Positions 17,379-25,834 are shown, counted from the stretch's first letter. The stretch is 38,015 nt of DNA from Candidatus Magasanikbacteria bacterium CG_4_10_14_0_2_um_filter_37_12 (GCA_002793015.1 PFPK01000016.1:1-38015); one strand, 5' to 3'. Notes: generated by a model not told the origin, from the sequence alone. Made by a program: numbers and translations.

Positions 17379-18090
17379 TCGCCAAAAAAACAGTGTAGTA
17401 TTCGCTAGGAATAAAGATCTCTTCTACCTTAGTAAACCCAACTTGGTACAACAAATTACGTAGTTCCAGATCTGTCAGGTAATAAGAATACCTCTCTGAG
17501 GTGTGTACTTTTCCATCTAGGACAACCGTTGGCTTCCAAGTGCGTTTTCTGGTCTTCTTGTCTATCAAAACAATTTCTGAAGCTTCCAGCGACTTACCAC
17601 CAACTTCTACTGGAGCGTAGTTTGTAACCTCTGGCTGATCGTTGGCGATATCAATATATAACTGTCCTCCTAATTTGAGAGCTATATAAAAATTTTGGAG
17701 ACTTTTTTCTATATTTTCAATACCATTTTCTCGAAGAGTATTCCAAGCACAGGCATATGGTATAGAGCCGCCACGACACATGATAATATCAAACTCGTTC
17801 TGAAAAGTATCGCTAAGCTTAGACCACTTTAATTCTAAAGGTTTTTTTACTTTTACATTTTTTTGTTGTGCTTTTTTAAGAAATTCTTCGATCATGTCTT
17901 CGCTACCATCGCTACAAGTGATGTTATAGCCTTTTTTGATCAAATCAATAGTGGCAAAACCACTACCACAGGCACAGTCTAAAATTTTAGCGTGATAATA
18001 TTGTTTTAAAAAATTATCAAGATCGTTAACAAGATTTTCTTCGTCATATTCAAACTGTAGACAAAGATCCCATATCTGAGAAATATTCAT
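17371..18090 (-). CDS. Class I SAM-dependent methyltransferase
   Basis: The 239-residue protein has the Rossmann-type SAM-binding motif I ILDCACGSGFATIDLIKKGY, motif II acidic end (CSDGSEDMIEEF), and FDIIMCRGGSIPYACAWN as a post-motif substrate region. LGGQLYIDIAND is motif III-like. The overall look, including the arginine-glycine-rich RGGSIPY, resembles glycine/sarcosine-type small-molecule methyltransferases, but substrate cannot be assigned. The 3' end overlaps the convergent winged-helix gene by 8 bp. A GGACT-CTC-AGTCC palindrome lies about 20 bp upstream of its ATG and may be an operator. Confidence 0.85.
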   Translation of the reverse strand: MNISQIWDLCLQFEYDEENLVNDLDNFLKQYYHAKILDCACGSGFATIDLIKKGYNITCSDGSEDMIEEFLKKAQQKNVKVKKPLELKWSKLSDTFQNEFDIIMCRGGSIPYACAWNTLRENGIENIEKSLQNFYIALKLGGQLYIDIANDQPEVTNYAPVEVGGKSLEASEIVLIDKKTRKRTWKPTVVLDGKVHTSERYSYYLTDLELRNLLYQVGFTKVEEIFIPSEYYTVFLATK

Positions 18091-18190
18091 ATTTTTATTT
18101 TAACAACTAAGGACTCTCAGTCCATAGAATAAATTAAGCAAAGGACAGGCTTAAAATTATTTTCTAAAAAAAATATTACTTGTAAAATTA

Positions 18191-18346
18191 CTTTGAATTA
18201 TGAAACACCCCAAATTATCATTCTGAACTTGTTTCAGAATCTTGCTGTAAAAAGAGATACTCAATGAAACAGAACCTGAAACAAGTTCAGAGCTTGCGTT
18301 GAATTTATTTCAATGATGACAGAAAAGAGTGTTTTGTAATTCAAAG
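18191..18346. repeat. Nested 156-bp inverted-repeat element
   Basis: Outer arms CTTTGAATTATGAAACAC and GTGTTTTGTAATTCAAAG match in 16 of 18 positions. Inner arms TCTGAACTTGTTTCAG (18222-18237) and CTGAAACAAGTTCAGA (18276-18291) match perfectly. The whole could fold as a long stem-loop. No ORF is inside. It looks like a miniature repeat element or a strong boundary structure. Confidence 0.65.
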
Positions 18347-18360
18347 AAAATTAAGCAGTT

Positions 18361-18402
18361 AAAAAAAATAAAATCCCGCGACGTAGAAATTCGCGGGATT
18401 TT
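18361..18402 (-). terminator. Strong rho-independent terminator downstream of alaS
   Basis: AAATCCCGCG and CGCGGGATTT form a 10-bp GC-rich stem with an 11-base loop. On the minus strand the stem is followed by a long T-rich tract. Confidence 0.85.
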
Positions 18403-18668
18403 ATATAGACATTACAAACCAGTCTTTTACTTGTAGACGGCCCCTCCCAATACTTAGCAAAAAATAATTTGCTTTGTTTTTCCACAACATTTTTCCCGTG
18501 CCAAGTAACAAGATAGTGTGTAGGGACATTGGTTGGTTGTATAGACCAAACCAACAATCTTAATATATAACACAAACCAAAAAATGGCAAAAAACCCTGG
18601 TCATCTAGATATATTTTAAATAGTTTGTTTAAAAACATTGATAAAAATTTAGCACCATCCGCCAATAA
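18403..18668 (-). other. Transcribed 3' region of alaS, possible small RNA
   Basis: Between the alaS stop and the strong terminator lie 266 bp with a hairpin (ATTGTTGGTT / AACCAACCAAT on the minus strand). The ORF track shows a 104-codon frame here, but its C-terminus is encoded by the terminator stem and T tract and the protein has no recognisable pattern, so I do not call it a gene. A long 3' UTR or a small RNA fits better. Confidence 0.35.
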
Positions 18669-20597
18669 TTATTCTAACGTTGCCTTTATTCTCCTTATTC
18701 CTGCACTGCTAGACTCCTCTTTTTTGATAATAAATTTACCCAATACCCCAGTATGCTCAACATGTGGTCCACCACAGATTTCCATACTAAATGTTGGTGA
18801 TCCGACCTCTGCTTTGGAGATACATCCAGGGTCGCCAACAGTGTATACTTTGACTTTGGCGCCATACTTGTCTCCAAACAAACCAATGGCACCTTTCTTT
18901 CTAGCTTCATCCACAGTCATCTCACTATATGACACTGGATAATTTTTGGCAATAACAGAATTGATCAGGTCTTCGACTTTCTTTTTTTCCTCATCAGTCA
19001 TTTTATCAGGATGTGTAAAATCAAACCGCAGACGTTCTGCTGTAATATTACTCCCCTTTTGCTCGACATGATCACCCAAGATCTTTCGAAGAGCCGCATG
19101 CAATAAATGTGTTGCAGTATGATATTTTACGCTCATTTCACCAGTATCTGCAAGACCACCTTTAAATTTTTGTTCAGCTCCCTCACGAGACAGGTTTCTA
19201 TGTTTTTCAAATGATTCATCAAATTCTTTTTTATCAATGTTCAATCCGTGCTCTCGCGCAAGCTCTTCGGTCATTTCATAAGGAAAACCGTATGTGTCAT
19301 ATAACTTGAAAGCTTGTTTGCCAGAAATCTCAGTTATTTTATTTCCTGTTTTTTCATACGCCATTTCAAATCCTTTCAAAAGCTTTTCGAATTCTTTCAT
19401 ACCCGACTCGAGTGTGCTACGAAATTTTGTTTCTTCAGATGTCAACTCGAATAGAATCAAATCTTGTTTTTCCACCAAATCAATGTATGTGTCTTTATAG
19501 GTAGTAATAAATCCTTGTGATATGTCTGATGTAAACAAATCACTCGCACCAAGTTCATTTCCAAAACGCACTGCACGACGAATCAATCGACGAGTAAAAT
19601 ATCCTTGATCTTTGTTGGAAGGTACTGCACCATCTGCGATCAAAAATGTAGCTGCACGCAGATGATCCAAAATCACACGAAATGCATATGTTTCTTTTTT
19701 CTCTTCTCCGTATTTCTTGTTTGTTATTTTTTCTAAGATCTTGCGTGACTGAGCAAACAAGTCTATTTTGAAAATATCTGGATCATCCAATAACGCCATA
19801 GCCATACGTTCAAGACCGCCACCAAAATCAACATTTTGTTGTGTTAGTTCTTCAAAACCATGTTCAGTTTTCTTGTATGCCATAAATACATTATTTCCAA
19901 TCTCAATAAATCTTCCACAATCACAATTTACATGACATGGTTTACCCGCCCATTCAGTTTTTTCATGAAGTCCCAATTCTTCCCCAAAATCCCAAAACAT
20001 CTCACTGTCTGGTCCCCCAGGTTCACCAACAGGCATGTGTTCGGGAATTCCGGCCCTACTCCACCAATTTTTGGTTGCATCATAATAGAATATTCTTCCA
20101 TCTTGCAGACCATCACGTTCTGCATTATCTACAATTTCTGCTTCAACACATATCTTTGTGAAATGTTCCTGCCACAATTTTGCTGTTTCTTCATCTCTTG
20201 GAATACCAATGTCTTCTCTGCCACGAAAACAAGTAATATACAAACGTTTTGGATCCACACCAATTTCTTCTACCAAAAATGTCCACATCCAATTGATTTG
20301 CTCTTTTTTGAAATAACTCCCAAGTGACCAATTGCCAAGCATTTCAAAAAACGTTGTGTGACGGCTATCTCCCACCTCATCCATATCTACGGCACGAAAA
20401 CATTTTTGAGAATCAGTAATCTTGCCACCCATCGGATGAGTCTCCCCAAGCAAATACGGCACCATAGGTTGCATACCTGATCCTGTAAACAAAGTTGTTG
20501 GATCATTTTCTGGAATCAAAGAAGCCGACGAGACGACGGCATGATCTTTTGATGCAAAAAAATCTAAATATTTTTGGCGGAGTTCTTTGGTGGTCAT
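18669..20597 (-). CDS. alaS: Alanyl-tRNA synthetase, short form without the C-terminal domain
   Basis: AlaRS attaches alanine to tRNA(Ala). The catalytic domain is complete (FTGSGMQPMVPYLLG, TTFFEMLGNWSLGSYFKKEQ, and the motif-3 region GGGLERMAMALL). The editing domain has its zinc ligands HTATHLLHA and CGGPHVEHTG. The protein stops at residue 642, right after the editing domain (SSSAGIRRIKATLE). Standard bacterial AlaRS is about 870 residues, with a DHHA1/C-Ala domain that binds tRNA and aids dimerisation; that part is absent and no separate gene for it follows. It starts 3 bp after the membrane-protein gene stops. Confidence 0.96.
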   Translation of the reverse strand: MTTKELRQKYLDFFASKDHAVVSSASLIPENDPTTLFTGSGMQPMVPYLLGETHPMGGKITDSQKCFRAVDMDEVGDSRHTTFFEMLGNWSLGSYFKKEQINWMWTFLVEEIGVDPKRLYITCFRGREDIGIPRDEETAKLWQEHFTKICVEAEIVDNAERDGLQDGRIFYYDATKNWWSRAGIPEHMPVGEPGGPDSEMFWDFGEELGLHEKTEWAGKPCHVNCDCGRFIEIGNNVFMAYKKTEHGFEELTQQNVDFGGGLERMAMALLDDPDIFKIDLFAQSRKILEKITNKKYGEEKKETYAFRVILDHLRAATFLIADGAVPSNKDQGYFTRRLIRRAVRFGNELGASDLFTSDISQGFITTYKDTYIDLVEKQDLILFELTSEETKFRSTLESGMKEFEKLLKGFEMAYEKTGNKITEISGKQAFKLYDTYGFPYEMTEELAREHGLNIDKKEFDESFEKHRNLSREGAEQKFKGGLADTGEMSVKYHTATHLLHAALRKILGDHVEQKGSNITAERLRFDFTHPDKMTDEEKKKVEDLINSVIAKNYPVSYSEMTVDEARKKGAIGLFGDKYGAKVKVYTVGDPGCISKAEVGSPTFSMEICGGPHVEHTGVLGKFIIKKEESSSAGIRRIKATLE

Positions 20598-20600
20598 AGA

Positions 20601-21461
20601 TTACAAACTCTTTAATTTCTCTACCCCAAAATTAAATTCTTTCCAAGATTGCTTTATTTTAGAAAAACTATCGTAACCCTTGTCTGAAATTGGTTTATGT
20701 AGACTAGTATAATCTTGCAAATAAATCAACTGAAAATTATCTTTGGTGTATGATAGGGGCTCTTGGAAATTCTTTTGTCTATTACCAGAATACAAATTAA
20801 ATTTACTATTCATGTCCTGTCCTAACACATACCCATGCTGTTCAAAAGCTCGCTGTACTTCTGGAACTGCATCAATAGACAAATTAAAGATAAGATAATA
20901 CATATGCAAATTCTTACCATCCTGAATATATCTATCCACATTTCCTCTCGCAATCATACTGTCAACATTGACTGAGCTGACCACACAAAAAGCCACAAGC
21001 CCTAGTACCGCACATGTATAAAAGAAATTACGAAACTTCCAGTTTACAGCAATACTCACAACGGAAATCAACAAAATCAACATGCTGAAATAAATAAACC
21101 ATTCCACATAGAGTCGCAAAACAGTAAAACCAAACTTATCCTGATAGAGATTCATTCTAGCCAAGGCCGAGACAGCTACTACTCCTACTTGCAAAATGAG
21201 AAAAATTTTCAAAAATTTGAGAAAAATTACACTGCCATGGTGGACAGCTGAACGATAAAAAACAATCAACATCGCCCCTGCCAATCCAATCACCAAAGTC
21301 AGTTGGAAAAATCCGTTCCGAGCATAATCAGCAAACCTTATACCATTCATAATCACAAATTCTTGAGAACCAAACAGATAATTGATCTGAATGATGACAA
21401 AAATGAGAAATAGAACATTTATCAACAGTAAGATAGTAGTAGAAATAATACTATCAATCAA
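20601..21461 (-). CDS. DUF4173-like membrane protein, C-terminal part (split gene)
   Basis: This frame (TTG start at 21461) encodes the second half of a DUF4173/DUF4153-type integral membrane protein: VIIQINYLFGSQEF, ADYARNGFFQLTLVIGLAGA and VLRLYVEWFIYFSMLIL are the conserved core. Five or so hydrophobic segments precede a soluble C-terminal part. In relatives this region is continuous with the part encoded by the preceding frame. The two frames meet at AAGATTGATTGATAGT, where a tandem 4-bp copy (ATTG ATTG) breaks the reading frame; removing one copy fuses them. If not fused, translation would need coupled initiation at the TTG. Function of the family is unknown. Confidence 0.75.
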   Translation of the reverse strand: MIDSIISTTILLLINVLFLIFVIIQINYLFGSQEFVIMNGIRFADYARNGFFQLTLVIGLAGAMLIVFYRSAVHHGSVIFLKFLKIFLILQVGVVAVSALARMNLYQDKFGFTVLRLYVEWFIYFSMLILLISVVSIAVNWKFRNFFYTCAVLGLVAFCVVSSVNVDSMIARGNVDRYIQDGKNLHMYYLIFNLSIDAVPEVQRAFEQHGYVLGQDMNSKFNLYSGNRQKNFQEPLSYTKDNFQLIYLQDYTSLHKPISDKGYDSFSKIKQSWKEFNFGVEKLKSL

Positions 21462-22170
21462 TCTTAAAAACGTTCATTTTTTTATCACCGAGAATATAAC
21501 TAGGGTCAACCAAAACATAAAAAAATCCGCCAATAAATAAAGTCAAAACAAAAGTACGGAATATTCTCCAAACAAATTCTAGGGTGATATTAAAATCAAA
21601 AATATTATGGACCCACTCCGCAAATACAGCATCAGCTGAAGCAAATAGCTCGCCAAAAATAAGTAAAATCGGAGCAGATATCACCATGGCAATAGCAATA
21701 TTTTTATACAGTCTATCATGCTTGCTTTCCTTAGAGGTAAACAGATCTCTAAAAATCTGAAACCACTTGACAATTGGCTGATCAAACTTGCTGACCAAAG
21801 GAATCTTGGCAAAAGAAAATAAAAACTTATGAGGATTTTTGATAGTAATAGTGACTGAAAATAAAAAAAGTAGTAAAGCTACCAAGTATGGCAGATAATT
21901 AGTCACGAGATCATTATTAAAAAATACCACATCAAGAGCCAATACCAAGATAGGTAAAGCAAACCACAAAGCCCATTTCTGATGAAGTTGTTTAGTCAAC
22001 TCAGCTAGGGCAATAAATCCAATCAAATATAGCGAAACAAACAGAAAAAAACCAAATCCGTAATGAACCTTGTAAAGAAAGAAATCATAAAATACAGCAA
22101 TAGCCAAGGCTAGACCGAGGTAAGCGAGGCGCCAATGCCTCGTGGTAGATGGGGATGTTTGAAATTTCAT
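21454..22170 (-). CDS. DUF4173-like membrane protein, N-terminal part (split gene)
   Basis: This 238-residue frame holds six or so membrane segments (for example LAYLGLALAIAVFYDFFLYK and YLPYLVALLLFLFSVTITI) and the family stretch LLIFGELFASADAVFAEWVH. It ends FKID followed by TGA and TAG, overlapping the next frame by 8 bp. Together the halves make about 520 residues, a normal size for DUF4173-type proteins. The ATG at 22170 lies 6 bp after a 33-codon ORF, so the three are likely co-transcribed. The N-terminal half alone may be non-functional. Confidence 0.75.
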   Translation of the reverse strand: MKFQTSPSTTRHWRLAYLGLALAIAVFYDFFLYKVHYGFGFFLFVSLYLIGFIALAELTKQLHQKWALWFALPILVLALDVVFFNNDLVTNYLPYLVALLLFLFSVTITIKNPHKFLFSFAKIPLVSKFDQPIVKWFQIFRDLFTSKESKHDRLYKNIAIAMVISAPILLIFGELFASADAVFAEWVHNIFDFNITLEFVWRIFRTFVLTLFIGGFFYVLVDPSYILGDKKMNVFKID

Positions 22171-22176
22171 ATATGT

Positions 22177-22278
22177 TTATCTAAAATATTTTATAGCAAC
22201 ATAGACGACCAAGCTAATCAGGACAAAATAAAACCAGGTGGCTTTGAATAATTCTACTAAAAAATTTGGCTGATTCAT
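22177..22278 (-). CDS. Small single-span membrane ORF upstream of the DUF4173 gene
   Basis: A 33-codon ORF too short for the track: MNQPNFLVELFKATWFYFVL followed by ISLVVYVAIKYFR. It has one hydrophobic span and a short basic end, like small membrane proteins. It stops 6 bp before the ATG of the DUF4173 N-terminal frame and lies just downstream of repeat filler. Position and composition make a real gene plausible; no homology is known to me. Confidence 0.5.
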   Translation of the reverse strand: MNQPNFLVELFKATWFYFVLISLVVYVAIKYFR

Positions 22279-22460
22279 AAGTGAATAATTTTTAATTTGA
22301 AATTTTTAATTTGAAAACAATTTTTAATTTCTTAATGTTTCAATTTTAAGTTAGTTTGAAAATTGTAAATTTAGTCATTGTAAATTGTTTTCAAATTGAA
22401 AATTGTAAATTACAAATTGTAAATTATCACTGTCTATTGTTTAAAAATTTCAAATTATAA
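22279..22460. repeat. Heptanucleotide repeat-filled spacer
   Basis: Nearly the whole spacer between mnmA and the small ORF consists of 7-bp words such as GAAAATT, GTAAATT, ACAAATT and TTGTAAA laid end to end, in both orientations. It contains no gene. Confidence 0.8.
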
Positions 22461-22461
22461 A

Positions 22462-23565
22462 TTATTCAATTACTCCTCCTCCAAAACAAACCCCATCTTT
22501 ATAAAATACCGCAAACTGTCCCGGCGTTACGGCTCTTTGATTTTTTTCAAATTCAACAAAAACTTTCGACTTTAAAGACTTTGTGACTTTAGACTTCTGT
22601 AACTCCTGTCTGTGGCGTAGTCTTACTTCACATTGTAAAGGAAAAATGGGAGGATGTCCACTGATCCAATTAACATCTCCAACCATAATTTCCTTTTTCC
22701 AAAGTAGCGGATCATCCTCATGTCCAACCACTAGTTCGTTGGCATCAAATCTTTTGTCTACAACGTACAAGGGCTTGCTGTCATTATCGACTTTCGACTT
22801 TATAGACTTTTGACTTCCAACCCCAACATGTCTCTGTCCAATCGTATAAAAAGCCAATCCATCATGCTGACCCAAAACTACGCCATCAAAAGTGACGATG
22901 TTACCAGGTGTAGGCCTGATTTTATTCTGCAAAAATTCTTTCATATCCACCTCACCGACAAAACAAATTCCCATGCTTTCATCCTTATTGGCGGTCGGTA
23001 AATCAAATTTCTTGGCCAACTCACGAACTTCTATCTTGGTATATTCACCAAGAGGGAACAGCGTATACGAAAGCTGTGCTTGATTTAATTGATGAAGAAA
23101 ATATGTTTGATCTTTGTTTGTGTCTTTTGCTATTTTCAATTCATAACTTTCGACTTTCGATTTTCGACTTTCGACTTTCGCATAATGCCCCGTTGCGATA
23201 TAATCAAACCCCATTTCTCGTACCTTATCCAACCACACTCCAAACTTCACAAATTTATTACACATCACATCGGGATTGGGAGTCCTGCCCTTCTCATATT
23301 CTTGATACATGTAGTCTAATACCAATTCCTTATATTCCTTAGCAAAATCTAATTTCAAAAGTGGAATACTTAATTTTGCCGCTACTCGCAAAGCATCTCT
23401 GTAGTCTGCTGTATAACATGATCCAAAACCTTCTTTGTTGGCATCGTAATTAATAATAAAAGCACCAGTTACATCATAACCAACTTCGACGAGCAGGGCT
23501 GCAACCACAGAAGAGTCTACGCCTCCTGACATGGCTACTAGAATTTTCTCTTTCTTCTCTAGCAT
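22462..23565 (-). CDS. mnmA: tRNA-specific 2-thiouridylase
   Basis: MnmA puts the 2-thio group on wobble uridine 34 of Lys, Glu and Gln tRNAs. The ATP PP-loop is MSGGVDSSVVAALL; the two catalytic cysteines lie in NPDVMCNKFVKFG and ESMGICFVGEVDM; ATGHYAK, KDQTYFLHQL and FYTIGQRHVGVG are family motifs. Length 367 is normal. Three loops are altered by 7-bp repeats: [15 protein letters not shown] after ATGHYAK, and KSIKSK and KSKVTKSLKSKV near the C-terminus. The promoter places the start site about 2 bases before the ATG, so the mRNA may be leaderless. Confidence 0.97.
   Translation of the reverse strand: MLEKKEKILVAMSGGVDSSVVAALLVEVGYDVTGAFIINYDANKEGFGSCYTADYRDALRVAAKLSIPLLKLDFAKEYKELVLDYMYQEYEKGRTPNPDVMCNKFVKFGVWLDKVREMGFDYIATGHYAKVESRKSKVESYELKIAKDTNKDQTYFLHQLNQAQLSYTLFPLGEYTKIEVRELAKKFDLPTANKDESMGICFVGEVDMKEFLQNKIRPTPGNIVTFDGVVLGQHDGLAFYTIGQRHVGVGSQKSIKSKVDNDSKPLYVVDKRFDANELVVGHEDDPLLWKKEIMVGDVNWISGHPPIFPLQCEVRLRHRQELQKSKVTKSLKSKVFVEFEKNQRAVTPGQFAVFYKDGVCFGGGVIE
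23146..23179 (-). repeat. Heptanucleotide repeat inside mnmA
   Basis: TTTCGAC, TTTCGAT, TTTCGAC, TTTCGAC and a partial copy follow one another on the plus strand. It is the same unit as in ligA and encodes a loop after the ATGHYAK motif. Confidence 0.85.
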
Positions 23566-23573
23566 ATAGGGCT

Positions 23574-23602
23574 ACTATAGCTAATCTTAGCCAAAAAATC
23601 AA
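23574..23602 (-). promoter_or_regulatory. Promoter of mnmA
   Basis: Minus-strand TTGATT (23602-23597), 17 bp, then TATAGT (23579-23574). The expected start site near 23567 is only about 2 bases from the ATG at 23565. Confidence 0.6.
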
Positions 23603-23649
23603 GTACTAAAAAATAAGCTGAAAAGCTTGTAAATTATTTTTAGTACTTA
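23601..23649 (-). terminator. Hairpin after pyrG
   Basis: AAGTACTAAAAA and TTTTTAGTACTT form long arms with an inner AGCT/AGCT stem. The 5' arm includes the pyrG stop codon and a T-rich tract follows, which also forms the -35 region of the mnmA promoter. Confidence 0.6.
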
Positions 23650-25284
23650 TTTTTTGTTCAAAGCAGCCTTAATAAAATCACGAAACAGCGGATGAGGCTT
23701 CATCGGACGTGACTTGAATTCTGGATGAAATTGCACACCGACAAAAAATGGGTGATCTCTCAATTCGACAATTTCTACTAAATCAGATTCTGGATTCAGG
23801 CCAACAATTTGTAGTCCAGCGTCGTCCACTTCTTTGCGATAATCATTATTGAATTCATAGCGATGGCGATGACGCTCGGAAATCAAATCCACGCCGTAGG
23901 CTTTATGGACTTTAGTATCTTTACGAAGAGCACAATCATATGCTCCGAGACGCATTGTACCACCATATCTGGCTTCAGAAACATTTTTGGCTTGTTTTGG
24001 ATTGATATGGATCACTGGCTCGGAAGTATTTGGATCCATCTCTACTGTGTTGGCTTTTTTCTTTCCAAGGACATTACGGACAAATTCAATCGAGGCGAGT
24101 TGCATACCGTAGCATAACCCAAAGTATGGAATCTTATTGACACGGGCAAACTGAATGGCTTTGATAATACCCTCTACACCACGTGTACCAAATCCACCAG
24201 GCACTAAGATACCATCATATTTTTTTAAATTTTTTATTTTAGCTGGGCTCTTTTCAAATTCTTCACTATCTACCCAATCTAAAATTGGTTTGGCACCTTG
24301 ATGCCATGAAGCGTGCTTCAATGATTCAATAACAGAAATATATGAGTCAGCCAGAGTAAAATTGCCAGTCCCAAAATACTTACCAATAACAGCAATATGT
24401 ACTTCTTTTTTGGCATTTTCAATTTTGTGAACAAAAGATCTCCACGCTGTCAAATCTGTTTTTTTCGTTCTCATCCTGAGGGCTTTCAAAATCTTATTGC
24501 CGATTTGTTGGTCTTCCATCTTCACAGGAATTTCATAAATAGAAGAAACATCTGGAGCAGAGATACAGTTTTCTTTTGAAACACCACAAAAAGTGGCCAA
24601 TTTTTCTCGACGGGGCTTATCTAATGACATTTGTCCTCGAGCCACAATGACGTCAGCTTGCAATCCCGCTTGGTTTAAAACACGAGAAGCATGCTGGGTA
24701 GGCTTGGTCTTCATCTCTCCTAGGTGTGCTGGTACTGGCAGATAGCTAACCAAAACAATCGCTACACTATCTGGGCTTTGGAGCTTCATCATGCGGGCTG
24801 CCTCAAGAAAGAGAATATTCTCGTATTCCCCTATTGTACCACCAATCTCTATCAAAGTGATCTCAGCGTCATACTTGGTAGCAGCCTTTTTTATTCTCAA
24901 AATAATTTCTTCTGGGATATGTGGAACTACTTGAACACATTTGCCTTTGTACTTCATGGTTCTTTCATTTTCAATTACTTTCAAATACACCCGGCCAGTG
25001 GTCATATAATTTTCTGAGCTAAGACTCATATCTAGAAAACGCTCATAATTGCCCATGTCCTGATCGGTCTCATCTCCATCGTCAGTCACAAACACCTCAC
25101 CATGCTCAATTGGATTCATGGTTCCAGCATCGACATTGACATAAGGATCAATCTTAAGAGCGGTGACCTTGAAACCTTTGGCTTCAAAAATTGCACCAAG
25201 GCTAGCCGATGTGACACCCTTACCAACTCCAGACAACACTCCACCAACAATGAAAATGAATTTTGGTTTTTTGACTTTTGGCAT
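23647..25284 (-). CDS. pyrG: CTP synthase
   Basis: PyrG aminates UTP to CTP using glutamine and ATP. The synthetase domain begins FIFIVGGVLSGVGKGVTSAS and continues with DPYVNVDAGTMNPIEHGEVF. The C-terminal glutaminase domain has GGFGTRGVEGII, the nucleophile cysteine in YFGLCYGMQLASIEF and the His-Glu pair in FHPEFKSRP. Length (545) is typical. I start at ATG 25284; the track start two codons earlier is a TTG. It has its own extended -10 promoter right after the rplI terminator. Confidence 0.98.
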   Translation of the reverse strand: MPKVKKPKFIFIVGGVLSGVGKGVTSASLGAIFEAKGFKVTALKIDPYVNVDAGTMNPIEHGEVFVTDDGDETDQDMGNYERFLDMSLSSENYMTTGRVYLKVIENERTMKYKGKCVQVVPHIPEEIILRIKKAATKYDAEITLIEIGGTIGEYENILFLEAARMMKLQSPDSVAIVLVSYLPVPAHLGEMKTKPTQHASRVLNQAGLQADVIVARGQMSLDKPRREKLATFCGVSKENCISAPDVSSIYEIPVKMEDQQIGNKILKALRMRTKKTDLTAWRSFVHKIENAKKEVHIAVIGKYFGTGNFTLADSYISVIESLKHASWHQGAKPILDWVDSEEFEKSPAKIKNLKKYDGILVPGGFGTRGVEGIIKAIQFARVNKIPYFGLCYGMQLASIEFVRNVLGKKKANTVEMDPNTSEPVIHINPKQAKNVSEARYGGTMRLGAYDCALRKDTKVHKAYGVDLISERHRHRYEFNNDYRKEVDDAGLQIVGLNPESDLVEIVELRDHPFFVGVQFHPEFKSRPMKPHPLFRDFIKAALNKK

Positions 25285-25321
25285 AAACAATTAAAATAAT
25301 GATACACTGACTATGTGCGAA

Positions 25322-25327
25322 ATTATA
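25322..25327 (-). promoter_or_regulatory. Extended -10 promoter of pyrG
   Basis: Minus-strand TGATATAAT carries the TGn extension. The -35 position overlaps the T tract of the rplI terminator and is poor, as tolerated with extended -10 promoters. Leader is about 30 nt. Confidence 0.55.
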
Positions 25328-25344
25328 TCACGAATTTATAAATT

Positions 25345-25369
25345 AAAAAACCCTCCGAAGTAGGAGGGG
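25345..25369 (-). terminator. Rho-independent terminator of rplI
   Basis: CCCTCC-TACTTC-GGAGGG followed by TTTTTTAA on the minus strand, starting 4 bp after the rplI stop. Confidence 0.9.
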
Positions 25370-25371
25370 TG

Positions 25372-25824
25372 CTATTTTGGAGAAACGATAATTCGTAAGT
25401 CTGCTTCTAAACCATGATCAAATCCAAATCGTAATCTAACTTCGTGTTCACCAACTTCTTTGATTGGCTTATCTAATCTAACTTGTTTTGGGTCAAGCTC
25501 AACGCCGAGCTGCTCTTTGATCGCTTTGGATATTTTAGCTTGGCTCACGGCAGCATAGAGACCACCATCTTCATTGGCACGCTCTTCTACTTCAATCTCT
25601 GCACCATCAATTCTACCAGCTTTCTTTTGAAAAATTTTTAATTCTTTTTCAGCGTTCTTGGTATTTCTTTCTTTTTCTTGTTTCATCTGAGCTATGACCT
25701 GATCAGTAGCAACCACAGCCAACTTTTTTTTAAACAAAAAATTACGAGCAAACCCTTCGGTTACTTCTTTTATTTCATCCTCATAACCTGTCCCTTGGAC
25801 GTCCTTTAAAAGTAGTACTTTCAT
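25372..25824 (-). CDS. rplI: 50S ribosomal protein bL9
   Basis: L9 sits at the base of the L1 stalk. It begins [20 protein letters not shown] with the canonical [14 protein letters not shown] motif, a long central helix rich in Lys and Glu, and a C-terminal domain ([20 protein letters not shown], then EHEVRLRFG). Length is 150. bL9 is missing in some patescibacterial lineages, so its presence may help placement. It has its own promoter, whose start site is only about 4 bases before the ATG, and its own terminator, so it is a single-gene unit. Confidence 0.97.
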   Translation of the reverse strand: MKVLLLKDVQGTGYEDEIKEVTEGFARNFLFKKKLAVVATDQVIAQMKQEKERNTKNAEKELKIFQKKAGRIDGAEIEVEERANEDGGLYAAVSQAKISKAIKEQLGVELDPKQVRLDKPIKEVGEHEVRLRFGFDHGLEADLRIIVSPK

Positions 25825-25834
25825 ATATATAGTT

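Noticed and set aside
18351-18665. ORF of 104 codons after alaS on the minus strand
   Set aside because: Its end is encoded by the terminator stem and T tract, and its sequence shows no protein-like pattern or family resemblance.
21440-21470. TGA recoding as glycine (as in Gracilibacteria) to explain the DUF4173 break
   Set aside because: The next in-frame codon is TAG, and other genes such as era end cleanly at TGA, so the 4-bp duplication is the better explanation.
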